DNA of 64,000 nt from Cesiribacter sp. SM1 (GCF_020178975.1 NZ_JAHXBU010000092.1:372001-436000), one strand, 5' to 3'; counted from the first letter of the stretch, positions 27,343 to 36,271 are shown. Made by a program: numbers and translations. The notes: generated by a model from the sequence alone, not told the origin.

Positions 27343-27774
27343 CTAACCTACCAGGTACGCCAGGCCACTGTTAACAGGCTGGCACAAATCCAGCACATTA
27401 TTCTCCCTAAACAGTTTTTCTATTAATTCTCTGGGCTTTTTGTATTGATCATGGATAGGACAAGGATGCGTCTCGGAACATTTGCTAAGCCCCAGGCCAC
27501 ACTCTTTAAAGAGGCTCATGCCATCTATGGCTTCCACTATGTTGATGATGGGCTGCAACTTTTGCGCTTCGCTGATGTAAAAGCCGCCAGAAGGCCCCTT
27601 GGTGCTGTTGATCACCCCTCTTTTTACCAGGGTTTGCAGCATTTTACTAACTGTATGGCCGCTGGCTTCAATATGATCGGCAATATCTTTTATGGATTTT
27701 TTATCACCCTTTTCAGTACCGGAAGCCAGGTATATTACGGCCTTTATTGCTGTTTTACAGGTGTAGCTTAGCAT
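27343..27774 (-). CDS. Rrf2 family regulator, NsrR-like
   Basis: A 143-residue Rrf2 protein: a winged helix-turn-helix with SGHTVSKMLQTLVKRGVI and the wing GPSGGFYI. Three cysteines C92, C99 and C105 (ECGLGLSKCSETHPC) match the iron-sulfur ligands of NsrR-type NO sensors (spacing 6 and 5). It sits between a cytochrome c and a DUF2249 gene, close to nirK, as NsrR homologues often do. It probably represses NO-responsive genes until nitric oxide destroys its cluster. The start is the ATG at 27774, 3 nt from the DUF2249 stop (overlapping unit). Confidence 0.88.
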   Translation of the reverse strand: MLSYTCKTAIKAVIYLASGTEKGDKKSIKDIADHIEASGHTVSKMLQTLVKRGVINSTKGPSGGFYISEAQKLQPIINIVEAIDGMSLFKECGLGLSKCSETHPCPIHDQYKKPRELIEKLFRENNVLDLCQPVNSGLAYLVG

Positions 27775-27777
27775 GTT

Positions 27778-28137
27778 TTAACTGTTTAGAAATTGATGGC
27801 CTTCTTCAGAAATAAGATGATGGCCCCATCTTGGTTCAAAAACCAAATTTACTTTAGTAGTATAATCAAAGCGCTCCCTTACCTCCTGCCAGCCATCATC
27901 AGAAGCAGCCACCGCAGAAGCATCAGGCCCGGCAGCTTCCTTTTCCCTGTAAAACCAGGTTTCTGTATACTGATGGTGTATGGAGTGGCTCCAGCACTGG
28001 AATCCCTTTTTCTTTAGCATCACCATAAGAGGCGTAGGCTCAAAGGTGTTGATGATCTTCAGCACCTGTTCCTGCTTCAGGGCTCTTACGGCTGCTAGTA
28101 TTTCCTTCTGCGGATCACTTCCGCTATTGCTCCTCAA
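27778..28137 (-). CDS. DUF2249 domain protein, probably 5'-disrupted
   Basis: A 119-codon frame. The first 70 residues (SDPQKEILAAVRALKQ, then VLKIINTFEPTPLMVMLKKKG) match the DUF2249 fold found in TusA-like proteins of nitrite/NO gene clusters. The rest is an acidic linker and a short tail. The only start is TTG at 28137. The preceding small frame (28124-28216) encodes a different DUF2249-like N-terminus in another phase. The reading frame therefore looks broken by an indel or a deletion between two tandem DUF2249 genes. It is transcribed with the Rrf2 regulator (stop to start 3 nt). Confidence 0.65.
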   Translation of the reverse strand: MRSNSGSDPQKEILAAVRALKQEQVLKIINTFEPTPLMVMLKKKGFQCWSHSIHHQYTETWFYREKEAAGPDASAVAASDDGWQEVRERFDYTTKVNLVFEPRWGHHLISEEGHQFLNS

Positions 28138-28216
28138 ACCTTCTGAAAATGGTGGGGTGTTTTTCTCTTGGTAAAAGGGTAGTTACATCGAGGATATTTT
28201 CTGCTTGTGCGATCAT
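28124..28216 (-). pseudogene. N-terminal DUF2249 remnant out of frame with the following ORF
   Basis: From an ATG at 28216 the minus strand encodes 30 residues, MIAQAENILDVTTLLPREKH continuing PTIFRRFEEQ, then TAG at 28126-28124. ILDVTTLLPREKHPTIF is a typical DUF2249 N-terminus. The frame continues in another phase into the frame at 28137. If the reading frame were shifted once near here, both parts would join in one protein, so this is an indel scar or a fusion of two genes. Confidence 0.6.
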
Positions 28217-28666
28217 GATGAAATAATTTTTGGTTCCTATGCAAGCAAAGATAGGACGCATAAATGATATAAAGTATAAAAGTACTTAAATACTTTTATT
28301 AGTTTTTATCTTCAACACTCCCCCGATTCCATCAATTTTCAATAGCATGTGCTTGCTTCAAAGCCGGGAGTAGCCATAACTAATGGGAGCTATATGGTAA
28401 AGACCTACACCTGATTGCTAATTCACCTGAAAAATGGCGTGCGCTTACTGAAGCTGTTAATATTATAGTGTGAAGCCTTAATTCAATGCATCCCCAACAC
28501 ATGATAGCAGAACAGCCCCCTGTTCCCCTGGCATGCAGGAAACTCTTGGTGAAATCAATCCCGGCAAGCAAGTTAGACTGACTATGCGGGTGAACAGTGT
28601 TGTTGTACATCCGGCCGGTGACAGCAGCCATAAATTCACTATATTGTTTTTTCAAGTATTTGTGCA
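28217..28666. other. Gene-free region between the NsrR unit and the restriction fragment
   Basis: About 450 bases with no recognisable coding sequence or RNA gene. Several short frames exist on both strands, but none resembles a known family. This is where missing 5' parts of the restriction-like gene could once have been. Confidence 0.4.
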
Positions 28667-29662
28667 ATGCATTCAGATAACAGTTTACCCCAAAAGTCAT
28701 CTGCAGAGGCTGGTTTTAAACAAGAGCAAGACAGCTCAGCTACCAGACACCTGATAGCGCTGCCACTAAAAAGCAGCAGTAATAAGCTGCATGCTGCTTT
28801 CAGGAATGAACTGCTGCATCTAATGGGCCTGACTGATCGCATGCATGAAAATAAGGGCGGGGACAGTAACAAAAAGCTAAGTCGCCTGCCTCCAGCTGAG
28901 CGAAATCGCGGATCGCTGCTGGAGCTAACGCTGGAGCAACTTTACAAGCCTGGGTTGTTCAGTAGTTTAACTGCTTCAGAACAATTAGACAAAACCAAGG
29001 GAGCGCATTTGCATGATATAGCGCTGCAGCTTTGCATCAGCTGGATGGAGCGCCTGCTGTTCCTGAAACTGCTTGAGGGCCGGCTGCTTCATGAACAGCT
29101 GAGTCAGGAGGTCTCCGGTATGTTAAAGCCGGAAAAAGTAACAGACTTTAGCGCCCTGCATGGTGTGTTTCTCCAGTTATCCTCCTGCAGTTTTACCGAA
29201 CGAAGCAGTAGCATCAACAGGCTCTTCAAATATTTGCCATGCCAGCAACTTTCTCTCTTCAACCCCACGGCACTTGAAAGGCGTTCCATTAATATTAGTG
29301 CACTGCCTCATCATAGCCTGCTGCCGCTGCTCACTGATAGTATTATCGAAGATGAAAAAGGGGCACAGGCCGGCGGAGGCTTAACTACCCTCTCCTATTT
29401 ACTGCACTTTCTGAATGCTTTCGATTTAAGGCTTAGTATGAGGGAGCATGATCCGGGCCGGCAAAAGAATAGTTTTGACGCAGATGAAACAGCACTCACA
29501 AGCCCTGTCTGCTACATAAACAGTCCTGAAATTCGCGATGATTACCTTATACCGGAACAGCAGGACGGCTATACTATTAATGAGCTCAGGCAGCCGCTGG
29601 ACTCCTTACTGACCTGCTGTTTTGGTGCACATACAATGGAGAGCTGTTCGCTTTACAGGTGA
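28667..29662 (+). CDS. Middle-domain fragment of a type IIG (Eco57I/DUF7149-like) restriction-modification protein
   Basis: A 331-residue ORF. Its segments line up in order with the middle of the large (about 1,100-residue) Bacteroidota DUF7149/Eco57I-like enzymes: FRNELLHLMGLT, ERNRGSLLELT, WMERLLFLKLLEGRLL, SLFNPTALERRSINISAL, LTTLSYLLHFLNAFDL. I recall these from the family, where they precede the methyltransferase. Missing here are the N-terminal nuclease part and the whole SAM/target-recognition domain (no FxGxG or NPPY); the last 80 residues do not resemble the family. It is a decayed or repurposed fragment. The start is the ATG at 28667. No other restriction gene is present. Confidence 0.7.
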   Translation: MHSDNSLPQKSSAEAGFKQEQDSSATRHLIALPLKSSSNKLHAAFRNELLHLMGLTDRMHENKGGDSNKKLSRLPPAERNRGSLLELTLEQLYKPGLFSSLTASEQLDKTKGAHLHDIALQLCISWMERLLFLKLLEGRLLHEQLSQEVSGMLKPEKVTDFSALHGVFLQLSSCSFTERSSSINRLFKYLPCQQLSLFNPTALERRSINISALPHHSLLPLLTDSIIEDEKGAQAGGGLTTLSYLLHFLNAFDLRLSMREHDPGRQKNSFDADETALTSPVCYINSPEIRDDYLIPEQQDGYTINELRQPLDSLLTCCFGAHTMESCSLYR

Positions 29663-29689
29663 AATCATCATACCTGTTTTTAGCTGACA

Positions 29690-29714
29690 GATTCCCGTCT
29701 GCGCGGGGATAACG
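29690..29714. repeat. REP-like palindromic sequence
   Basis: gATTCCCGtctgCGCGGGGATaacg forms a short GC-rich hairpin (CCCG/CGGG). The text is similar to widespread bacterial intergenic palindromes of the ATTCCCG...CGGGAAT type. It lies 27 bp after the restriction-fragment stop. Only one copy was noticed in the window. Confidence 0.4.
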
Positions 29715-29825
29715 ATTAAGGAACAATTGACGCTGATGCTAATCCTTAACTCACGTTGGACCAGGGATCATCTACAGCACAGGTAGTCTAACCCGCCCCC
29801 TCCGATACACCTCACAGGCCCAAAC

Positions 29826-29841
29826 CATGACATAAATCATG
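29826..29841. promoter_or_regulatory. FNR/NnrR-like site upstream of nirK
   Basis: CATGACATAAATCATG is a 5+6+5 dyad containing TGACATAAATCA (29828-29839), the same core as at 26236 and 39613. It lies 85 nt before the nirK ATG at 29925. The position and the denitrification context suggest control by a CRP/FNR-family regulator; no such gene is inside the window. Confidence 0.55.
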
Positions 29842-29924
29842 ATGGAAGTTGCAGTTAAGTCATGTTGCTAGCAGCTGTTACTTCTGAAATTGCAGGAGAT
29901 TAAGGTCTTTGATTATTGTTCTAT

Positions 29925-31409
29925 ATGACTAACTTCTCCCCTTTCCGCAATTTAGCTGTTATAGCACTGGCAGCCACTACATTATTAAGTGCCTGCAAAG
30001 ACAACAGCAGTACAGAGCAGCAGGAGGCAATTCCTACAGTAGCGGCATCGCTGCCTGTGGGCGAGCTGCCTGTTATAGAAGCAGAGCTTACCGACCCGCC
30101 TAATGTGCCTGCCCCTATCACCAGAAAAAATGCAGCCAAAGTAGTAGTGAAACTGGAGGTAACTGAAGTGGTAAAGCGCCTGTCTGATGGCGTGGAATAC
30201 ACCTTCTGGACCTTTGGCGGTGTTGTTCCGGGCAAATTCATCAGGATCCGCGAAGGCGACCTAGTTGAATTTCACCTGATGAACCACCCCGACAGTAAAA
30301 ACCCGCACAACATAGACCTCCATGCCGTGACCGGCCAGGGTGGTGGTGCAGCAGCTACTTTTACAGCCCCGGGACACGAAACTGTATTCTCCTTTACTGC
30401 GCTTAATCCTGGCTTATATGTTTACCACTGCGCTACAGCCCCAGTGGGCATGCACATTGCCAACGGTATGTACGGCCTTATTATGGTAGAGCCAAAAGAA
30501 GGGATGCCAAAAGTAGACAAAGAATACTACGTTATGCAGGGTGAGTTCTATACCAAAGGTGACTTTGGCGATAGTGGTCTGCAGCCATTCGATATGAACA
30601 AAGCCCTGGATGAAAACCCTCCCTATGTTGTTTTCAATGGTAGTGTAGGCGCACTTACCGGCGATAATTCCATCACTGCCAAAGCTGGCGATAATGTTCG
30701 TCTCTACATAGGCAATGGTGGCCCCAACCTGGTTTCTTCCTTCCACGTAATTGGCGAAATTTTCGATAAAGTTTATGTAGAAGGCGGTAAATCATTAAAC
30801 GAGAACGTGCAGACAACTCTGGTACCTGCAGGAGGCTCTGCCATTACCGAATTCAAGGTAGATGTGCCTGGCACTTTCATCCTGGTAGACCACTCCATCT
30901 TCAGGGCATTTAATAAAGGTGCACTGGGTATGTTAAAGGTAGATGGTGAGGAAAACCTGCAGGTGTATTCCGGCCAGACCGAAGACAGGGTGTACCAGCC
31001 GGAAGGTAGCACCATTCAGGAAATGCCACTTGCCAAAGCCCCGGAAGCTGCAAAAGCAGCAAACAAAGCAGAACGCCTGGCAATGGGTAAAATGGTGTAT
31101 ACCGCCAACTGCCAGGCCTGCCACCAGTCTGAAGGACAGGGTATTGCAAAAGCATTTCCCCCACTGGCCAAGTCCGACTTCCTCAATGCAGACATAGACC
31201 GCTCCATACAGGTAGTGACGCATGGGCTGGAGGGTCCTATCAAGGTAAACGGACAGACCTACAACAGCACCATGCCCAAGCTTAAGCTTTCTGAAGAAGA
31301 TGTGGCAAACGTAATGACCTATGTACTCAACAACTGGGGCAACAAAGGCGGCGAGGTTACACCTGATCAGGTAAAAACAGCCAAAGCAAAAGGAGAAGTT
31401 CATCTCTAA
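29925..31409 (+). CDS. nirK: Copper nitrite reductase fused to a C-terminal cytochrome c domain (lipoprotein)
   Basis: A 494-residue enzyme that reduces nitrite to NO. It begins with a lipobox (LLSACK), so it is anchored to a membrane facing the periplasm or the outside. Two cupredoxin domains follow. HNIDLHA holds the type 1 His, catalytic Asp and type 2 His (about 128-134), [16 protein letters not shown] holds His/Cys/His/Met ligands (about 167), [10 protein letters not shown] holds the catalytic His (about 272) and DHSIF the last type 2 ligand (about 322). This is the AniA-type arrangement. Residues about 380-494 are a cytochrome c domain with CQACH (about 396). A cytochrome-fused NirK is known in some proteobacteria and Bacteroidota. 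The ATG at 29925 is preferred over the TTG at 29916. It heads an operon with nirV and SCO. Confidence 0.95.
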   Translation: MTNFSPFRNLAVIALAATTLLSACKDNSSTEQQEAIPTVAASLPVGELPVIEAELTDPPNVPAPITRKNAAKVVVKLEVTEVVKRLSDGVEYTFWTFGGVVPGKFIRIREGDLVEFHLMNHPDSKNPHNIDLHAVTGQGGGAAATFTAPGHETVFSFTALNPGLYVYHCATAPVGMHIANGMYGLIMVEPKEGMPKVDKEYYVMQGEFYTKGDFGDSGLQPFDMNKALDENPPYVVFNGSVGALTGDNSITAKAGDNVRLYIGNGGPNLVSSFHVIGEIFDKVYVEGGKSLNENVQTTLVPAGGSAITEFKVDVPGTFILVDHSIFRAFNKGALGMLKVDGEENLQVYSGQTEDRVYQPEGSTIQEMPLAKAPEAAKAANKAERLAMGKMVYTANCQACHQSEGQGIAKAFPPLAKSDFLNADIDRSIQVVTHGLEGPIKVNGQTYNSTMPKLKLSEEDVANVMTYVLNNWGNKGGEVTPDQVKTAKAKGEVHL

Positions 31410-31445
31410 AAAAAAAGTGGTTCTGCATTCACATCAACAGCAATC

Positions 31446-32228
31446 ATGGTAAAGGGCATTACACTGCTGATAGCAATAGTATGTGCAGCTCTATCGGCAG
31501 TGGCACAAGGGAGTAGTATGGCCGAAAGTGAAATGGTAAAAATAAAGGGGGGCACCTATATCCCCCTTTATGGAGATACTACTCCCGTTGCTGTTGGTGA
31601 TTTCCTGCTGGATAAATACCCGGTTACCAATAAGGATTACCTGGCATTTCTGAAAGCATACCCAAAATGGCAGAAGGGAAATGTAAAGAAAATATTTGCC
31701 GACCCTAATTACCTGAAGCACTGGCAGGAGAACCTATCCTTCGATGGGGCTTACCTGCATAGTCCTGTTACCAATGTATCGTGGTTTGCTGCCAGGGCTT
31801 ATTGCGAGTGCCAGGGCAAACAGCTGCCTACCATCGATATGTGGGAGTATGCCGGGCAGGCCAGTGAAACCAAGGCAAATGCCAGTAAGGATTATGCATT
31901 TTACCAGCGCATTCTGGACTGGTATGGAAAGCCTAATCCTGCAGTATTTCCGCCGGTTCAGGCTAGTTTTAGAAACTACTGGGGCCTCTATGGCATGCAT
32001 GGGCTGGTTTGGGAATGGGTGCAGGATTTTAATGCCACCATGCTGGCTGGAGAATCCAGGGCGAACACCGGCATAGACCGCCAGCTTTTTTGTGCTGGTG
32101 GTTCTGCAGGGGTGCAGGATTCTAAAAACTATGTAGCCTTTATGCGTTATGCCTTTCGGTCCAGCCTTAAAGCAAATTACACCGTAGCAAACCTGGGCTT
32201 CAGGTGCGCCAAACCTATTGAAAAATGA
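31446..32228 (+). CDS. nirV: NirV-like SUMF1/FGE-sulfatase domain protein
   Basis: A 260-residue secreted protein: a signal peptide (to about residue 21), then the formylglycine-generating-enzyme fold with MVKIKGGTYIPL, DKYPVTNKDYLAF, PVTNVSWFAARAYCECQGKQ, WEYAGQ and GLYGMHGLVWEWVQDF. NirV proteins encoded next to nirK belong to this fold, but their role in nitrite reduction is not settled. The C-terminal RCAKP is typical of the family. It starts 36 bp after nirK and its stop overlaps the SCO start (ATGA). Confidence 0.9.
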   Translation: MVKGITLLIAIVCAALSAVAQGSSMAESEMVKIKGGTYIPLYGDTTPVAVGDFLLDKYPVTNKDYLAFLKAYPKWQKGNVKKIFADPNYLKHWQENLSFDGAYLHSPVTNVSWFAARAYCECQGKQLPTIDMWEYAGQASETKANASKDYAFYQRILDWYGKPNPAVFPPVQASFRNYWGLYGMHGLVWEWVQDFNATMLAGESRANTGIDRQLFCAGGSAGVQDSKNYVAFMRYAFRSSLKANYTVANLGFRCAKPIEK

Positions 32229-32914
32229 AGTTACGATACCTGATTCCTGCACTGGCACTATCGGTGGCCTGCAGCGGAAACAAACACGAGATGCAGCACG
32301 AACATGCCCAACACCAGCATGTAAACACTGCAGAAGCCGGCTTACATGAGCATGGAGCACATGCCGCAGGTGAAGCAATGCTGGAGCCAAGCGATGCATC
32401 AATCTATAACCTGGATTCACGCTGGGTAAGCCACACAGGCGACAGCATAAACCTCCATACACTGCAGGGACGGGTGCAGTTGGTGGCCATGGTATATACC
32501 GCCTGTGAATATGCCTGCCCCCGCATTGTGGCCGATATGAAACGCATAGAAGAGGCTGTGGTGGATACCTGGGGGCACCAGGTAGGCTTTGTGCTGGTAT
32601 CCATTGATCCAAAGCACGATACTCCTGAAAAGCTCCGGGAGTTTGCCCGGAAAAACGGGTTTAACCCACATCGCTGGCAGCTACTGCATGGTAGTGAGGG
32701 TAATATACTGGAGCTTGCTGCTTTACTTGGCGTACAGTATAAAAAGGTAGGCGAAAAGGATTTCAGCCATTCAAATGTAATAACTGTACTGGATGCTGCA
32801 GGAGAAATAAAGCACCAGCAGCTGGGGCTTGGAGTTAAGCCTGATGAAACCATTGCAGCTATCCAGCAACTGCTGATAAAGCAAATGGAGGGCCGTAGCC
32901 TGAAACATCACTGA
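32225..32914 (+). CDS. SCO1/SenC family copper chaperone lipoprotein
   Basis: A 229-residue thioredoxin-fold protein with a lipoprotein signal (VACSG), a His-rich segment after it (about 23-45, many HE/HQ), CEYACPR (C94 and C98) and the third copper ligand H182 in DFSHSN. SCO proteins deliver copper to CuA of cytochrome oxidase, and in denitrifiers they are linked with NirK/NosZ. The ATG overlaps the nirV stop by 4 nt, showing translational coupling. Its position suggests copper loading of NirK. Confidence 0.92.
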   Translation: MKLRYLIPALALSVACSGNKHEMQHEHAQHQHVNTAEAGLHEHGAHAAGEAMLEPSDASIYNLDSRWVSHTGDSINLHTLQGRVQLVAMVYTACEYACPRIVADMKRIEEAVVDTWGHQVGFVLVSIDPKHDTPEKLREFARKNGFNPHRWQLLHGSEGNILELAALLGVQYKKVGEKDFSHSNVITVLDAAGEIKHQQLGLGVKPDETIAAIQQLLIKQMEGRSLKHH

Positions 32915-32915
32915 T

Positions 32916-33500
32916 CTAGTCTCTGTACCCCCGCTGCCAGATCTTATACCAGTTTTTATTTACAGGATAACTTCTGTGAGAGGTGATGTTGTTAAAAATA
33001 AGGGCCACCACCAGCAGAATAAGGGAGCCACAAAGCACCGGGCTGAACACATAAAAATAGCCCAGGCTCTTGATATGTGCTGAACCAATAATAGCGATCA
33101 ATGCAGTGGCTCCTCCCGGCGGGTGCAGCGTTTTGGTTATCTGCATCAGCACGATTGACAGAGATACAGCCAGAGATGCCGCCAGCCACAGAGGATCAGG
33201 GAGCAGTTTGCTTATGGTCACTCCCACCAGGGCAGATATCACGTGGCCACCAATCAGGTTACGGGGTTGTGCCAGCGGGCTTTGAATCACACCGTAGATC
33301 AGTACACTGGAAGCCCCAAAAGAACCAATCAGAAACAGGTTATCATGTGTATCAAATGAGAGGCTCTGGGTAAAACCAATCAAGCCTATGCCTGCAAACG
33401 CACCAACAAAGGTCCAGAAGTGCTCCTTAAAATCGATCAGGGTTTCCTTGTAGAACACAAAGCGGGCAAGCTGTATATTTTTCCTGATTCGCTGTTTCAT
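32916..33500 (-). CDS. HPP family membrane protein (possible nitrite permease)
   Basis: A 194-residue protein with about five membrane helices, containing the diagnostic KTLHPPGGATALI motif. HPP-family members of plant chloroplasts and cyanobacteria conduct nitrite, so the location next to nirK makes nitrite transport a sensible but unproven role. The stop faces the SCO gene stop, 2 bp apart, so the transcription units converge. The start is the ATG at 33500. Confidence 0.85.
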   Translation of the reverse strand: MKQRIRKNIQLARFVFYKETLIDFKEHFWTFVGAFAGIGLIGFTQSLSFDTHDNLFLIGSFGASSVLIYGVIQSPLAQPRNLIGGHVISALVGVTISKLLPDPLWLAASLAVSLSIVLMQITKTLHPPGGATALIAIIGSAHIKSLGYFYVFSPVLCGSLILLVVALIFNNITSHRSYPVNKNWYKIWQRGYRD

Positions 33501-33560
33501 TCTGCTAACAAAGCCGCAAAAATATGATAAAGAATTGTGGATCAGAAATGGAGAGATAAC

Positions 33561-34838
33561 TTAATGTGCTGAGCTGCTTTTAAGCTGCGAGGCAATAAGG
33601 GGCGTTTTTGGTGCCAGGAAAAAGCCTGTCAGGCTGGCAAACATAATAGGAATAATGCCATGAAAGCCCGTCATGGTACTTAACAGGATAATGGTACTGA
33701 TGGGTGTTCTGGTAACACAGGCATTGATGGCCGCCATACAGCTAACCATTACCAGGCTGGCATTCAGTGCAGGGAAAAAATAAACAATGATCTGTCCCAG
33801 GCATGCCCCCAGAAAAAACAGAGGAATAATAAAGCCGCCCCGCCAGCCCGAGGTGGCAGACACACAAATGGTAACCAACTTCAAAAAGAAAATAACACAG
33901 AGAAAAGCTAAGCCGTAGTTTCCTTCTATCAGCGTAGTAATTTCATAATGACCAAAGAAACGGGTTAGTGGAAAAAAGCAGGCAATGGTCCCTATTATTA
34001 GCCCACCCAAGGTGGTTTTGATGTAAATCTTCCCTATTCTGGAGAAAAGCCTTTTTGAGAAGCGGAAGCTCACAATAAACAGCCAGCCTGCCAGAGCCCC
34101 GACAACGCCAACACCTGCCGCCAGGGTAAAATCAGTCGGACCTGTGTATACATACTCCTGAAAGAGCCAGGTAGGCTCATAGCCAATCTGTGTAAGCAGT
34201 ATAAAGACCAGGTAGGCCGCACAACTTGAAACAAAGGCCGGAATAAGCGCCTGGTAAAACTCAACCATGTGCCGGTGGTGCAGGATCTCCAGCGCAAAGA
34301 AACCGGAGCCAAGCGGGGCGCCAAACAGGGCGGTAAAGCCCGAGGCCATGCCTGCTATGGTCAGGGAACGCAGATCTTCTCCCTTCAGGCGCAGTTTTCT
34401 GGCAAGCCAGGTACCTGTAGAACCAGTAACCTGTACCAGGGGTGCTTCCGGACCTATGCTGCTTCCCGCTGCAATGCCTATAAAAGAAGAAAGCAGCATG
34501 GAGGGGTTATTCTTAGGCTCCAGTCGCCCGCCTTTGAACCTGATGTTGTTTACGATCAGATCCATTTCTCCGGGATCGCCAATCCATTGAATAACCAGGC
34601 CCACAATAAGGCCTGCTCCTGTCATCAGCGGAATCAGTACCCAACCGCTTAACTCCATACTGTAGTGCAATACCCACTCCAGGGCTATCCAGTATACAGC
34701 GGCGATGGCACCTCCTATCAACCCAATCAGGAACCAGTACAGGAACTGCCTGCTTAGCAGAAAAGGATTGAGCTCAAGCTTTTCATATACTTTATTCCTT
34801 ATTTCCAGGTACTGGCGTTTTTGTTTGTACTCCTTCAT
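33561..34838 (-). CDS. ClC family chloride channel/transporter
   Basis: A 425-residue polytopic protein with ClC hallmarks: GSSIGPEAPLVQ (about 125), SLTIAGMASGFTALFGAPLGS in the ion-pathway region, and GWRGGFIIPLFFLGACLG. The length lacks the cytoplasmic CBS pair of longer forms. It acts as a Cl-/H+ antiporter or channel in the inner membrane. The start is the ATG at 34838; the neighbour ctaA diverges. Confidence 0.9.
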   Translation of the reverse strand: MKEYKQKRQYLEIRNKVYEKLELNPFLLSRQFLYWFLIGLIGGAIAAVYWIALEWVLHYSMELSGWVLIPLMTGAGLIVGLVIQWIGDPGEMDLIVNNIRFKGGRLEPKNNPSMLLSSFIGIAAGSSIGPEAPLVQVTGSTGTWLARKLRLKGEDLRSLTIAGMASGFTALFGAPLGSGFFALEILHHRHMVEFYQALIPAFVSSCAAYLVFILLTQIGYEPTWLFQEYVYTGPTDFTLAAGVGVVGALAGWLFIVSFRFSKRLFSRIGKIYIKTTLGGLIIGTIACFFPLTRFFGHYEITTLIEGNYGLAFLCVIFFLKLVTICVSATSGWRGGFIIPLFFLGACLGQIIVYFFPALNASLVMVSCMAAINACVTRTPISTIILLSTMTGFHGIIPIMFASLTGFFLAPKTPLIASQLKSSSAH

Positions 34839-35052
34839 CAGATTTTATGCAAACGGCAAAGATAAGCTGCTGCATAAGGAACACCAACCATTCTCCTTTT
34901 TAACGCATGTGCCGCCCCTGCCCTGCCTAAAGCAGTTACAACGCCCTATCCCTGCACATTGCAAACAAACAATGAGAAAAATCATAGGCTGGCATGACTT
35001 AACTTCTGGCTCCGCTGCTGTTCTTTGAGTCAATTTGCATGTTTTTACAAAA

Positions 35053-36111
35053 ATGCAAAGCTACACACAACCTAAACTGCTGAAAACCTGGCTGTGGTCG
35101 GGGATTATTCTTGTAACCCTGATGGTGGTTATAGGAGGTATTACACGCCTTACTGGCTCTGGTTTGTCTATGGTGGAGTGGAAACCGGTAACAGGCATTG
35201 TACCCCCCATGAATGAGCAGCAATGGCAGCAGGCATTTAATGATTACAAGCAATACCCGGAGTACCAGAAAATTAACTTCTCCCTTACCCTTGAGGATTT
35301 TAAAGGCATATTCTGGTGGGAATATACGCACCGACTGCTGGGCAGGCTTACCGGCCTTATTTTTCTGGTACCTTTCCTTTACTTCCTCCTTAGCAAGCAG
35401 CTGGCACCACCACTAGTGAAGCGGCTGCTGCTCATATTACTTTTAGGTGCCCTGCAGGGCATGATGGGATGGCTTATGGTAAAAAGCGGTCTTGCTGATA
35501 TACCGCATGTAAGCCACTACCGGCTGGCAGCACATTTAAGCCTGGCACTGCTGCTGATTGCTGTACTGCTGTGGACCATCCAGGACCTGGGTCCAGCCAG
35601 GCCTTTACCCACTACAGCGGTACCCCGACTGCGGCAATTTCAGCTGGCGAAGGTATTAGTACTGCTTGTTTTTTGCCAGATTGTACTTGGGGCATTTGTG
35701 GCGGGTCTTAAAGCCGGCTTCTCCTACAACACTTTTCCGCTGATGGAGGAACAATTCTTCCCGCACAACCTTTACAACTCAGCTATAGACCTGTTTGAAA
35801 GCGGCCCTGTTGTTCAATTCATTCATCGCTGGTTTGCTTTTCTGGTGCTGGGCTTTGCTTTATTATTTGTAAACAGCAACAGGCAGGCAGGTGTACCTGC
35901 ATCGCTAAAACAATCAGTCCGCTGGCTGCTCCTTGTTCTATTTTTACAAACAGCCTTGGGTATCTCAACCCTGCTGCTAAGGGTACCCCTGGTGCTGGGG
36001 GTACTGCATCAGCTGGTGGCTGTACTGCTATTTTCCCTTAGCATAAAAATCCTCTACCAGGCCAGCAGTACAAGACGTAGCGCCGCGACTACTACTCTCC
36101 CTTTAGCTTAA
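35053..36111 (+). CDS. ctaA: Heme A synthase (CtaA/COX15)
   Basis: A 352-residue protein with eight membrane helices in two four-helix bundles. GGITRLTGSGLSMVEWKPV lies in the first half, WEYTHRLLGRL carries a haem-ligand His, HYRLAAHLSLAL follows, and the second-half His pair is in FIHRWFAFLVLG and GVLHQLVAV. CtaA oxidises the methyl group of haem O to make haem A for cytochrome oxidase. I use the ATG at 35053, not the TTG at 35035. No ctaB or oxidase subunits are in the window. Confidence 0.92.
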   Translation: MQSYTQPKLLKTWLWSGIILVTLMVVIGGITRLTGSGLSMVEWKPVTGIVPPMNEQQWQQAFNDYKQYPEYQKINFSLTLEDFKGIFWWEYTHRLLGRLTGLIFLVPFLYFLLSKQLAPPLVKRLLLILLLGALQGMMGWLMVKSGLADIPHVSHYRLAAHLSLALLLIAVLLWTIQDLGPARPLPTTAVPRLRQFQLAKVLVLLVFCQIVLGAFVAGLKAGFSYNTFPLMEEQFFPHNLYNSAIDLFESGPVVQFIHRWFAFLVLGFALLFVNSNRQAGVPASLKQSVRWLLLVLFLQTALGISTLLLRVPLVLGVLHQLVAVLLFSLSIKILYQASSTRRSAATTTLPLA

Positions 36112-36271
36112 GCTGGTGCCATATTCCGGACAAAAAAGCTGTAAAAATTTAGTACCAACTATACCTCTACAGCTGTATTTATATTTATTTCCTATGATTT
36201 TCGCAACCCTTTGAAATTCAACCGTATAATAACTACAAAATATTTTTCAGCTAAACTTAATTTTTTTAACA

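Noticed and set aside
28380-28700. 106-codon minus ORF in the gap before the restriction fragment
   Set aside because: No resemblance to transposases or any known family and it overlaps the start of the plus-strand ORF.
31734-32612. 292-codon antisense ORF over nirV and SCO
   Set aside because: Complement of two well-supported genes; the open frame follows from their codon bias.
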